Origin: Triparma columacea
Lineage: Eukaryota; Sar; Bolidophyceae; Parmales; Triparmaceae
Assembly: GCA_030267965.1 (NCBI GenBank)
Contig: BRYA01000788.1
Location: 1-43,174, forward strand
Length of the DNA stretch: 43,174 bases
Direction: 5' to 3'
The translations under genes were made by a program, and so were the position numbers. The number at the start of each line of letters is the position of its first letter. Positions within the stretch are counted from its first letter, which is position 1. The notes beneath the pieces are model-generated. The model was given only the letters and a program-made list of their open reading frames with translations. It did not search any database and was not told the origin of the DNA. Of the stretch, positions 43,119 to 43,174 are shown piece after piece.

Positions 43119-43174
43119 CTTCTCTGTTACCCAATTGTATCGCAGTTTTTTCGAAATTTAGATGGCTTTTGATG

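Larger units (their letters stand above)
42604..43174. other. 3' flank of the last gene
   Basis: No gene-like ORF. It contains two inverted-repeat structures listed separately and is otherwise A/T-rich. Confidence 0.7.

Noticed and set aside
1..43174. tRNA, rRNA, CRISPR arrays, bacterial operons or complete transposons
   Set aside because: None was seen by eye on either strand; the splice signals show a eukaryotic nuclear sequence.

Overview
The window reads as a gene-dense piece of a nuclear genome from a microbial eukaryote. Ten of the thirteen genes are spliced or predicted to be spliced into 2-5 exons. Introns are short (about 75-430 bp), donors are mostly GTGAG and several introns carry a CTAAC/TACTAAC-like branch site. 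Neighbouring genes often lie only 80-220 bp apart, either convergent or divergent. The mix of a CEP120-like centriole protein, repeated CPQEGC zinc-finger proteins, DGAT2 and Skp1-GlcNAc-transferase families, and a START-repeat/polytopic membrane protein would suit a stramenopile alga, perhaps a bolidophyte/Parmales relative. That placement is inference; no rRNA or organelle marker is present.

Layout. 133-2889 (+) is an ARM-repeat/RING protein with an internal duplication. 2983-11156 (-) is a very large SNF2 remodeller that joins chromodomain, HMG-box-like, bromodomain, PHD, second chromodomain, PDZ-like, SNF2 and CXXC parts. 11642-13528 and 13830-15005 (+) are a tandem pair of 32-residue-repeat C2H2 proteins. 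15271-17905 (+) is a PPR-like, probably mitochondrial protein. 18062-22304 (-) is a CEP120-like centriole protein. 22527-26292 (+) is a large unrecognised helical protein. 26372-27916 (-) is a proline iminopeptidase. 28034-29424 (+) is a DGAT2-family acyltransferase. An AT-rich gap follows. 30150-31129 (+) is an ECHDC1-like crotonase. 31238-33691 (+) is a Golgi-type GlcNAc-transferase of the Skp1/GT60 family. 34378-42603 (+) is a giant START-repeat plus XK-related-like membrane protein.

The genes do not form one pathway, as is usual for a eukaryotic chromosome. DGAT2 and the crotonase both act in acyl-CoA and lipid metabolism. The last gene, by its domains, should bind or move membrane lipids. 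The strongest leads are that last gene and the remodeller. The last gene has tandem lipid-binding-like domains fused to two XKR-like modules, tandem 33-bp mini-exons, and a TAA that interrupts the frame exactly where the duplicated copy reads TAC. The remodeller combines, in one polypeptide, chromatin readers that are usually spread over several subunits.

Exon borders were read by eye from splice consensus, reading-frame phase and protein continuity. None has been tested with transcripts.
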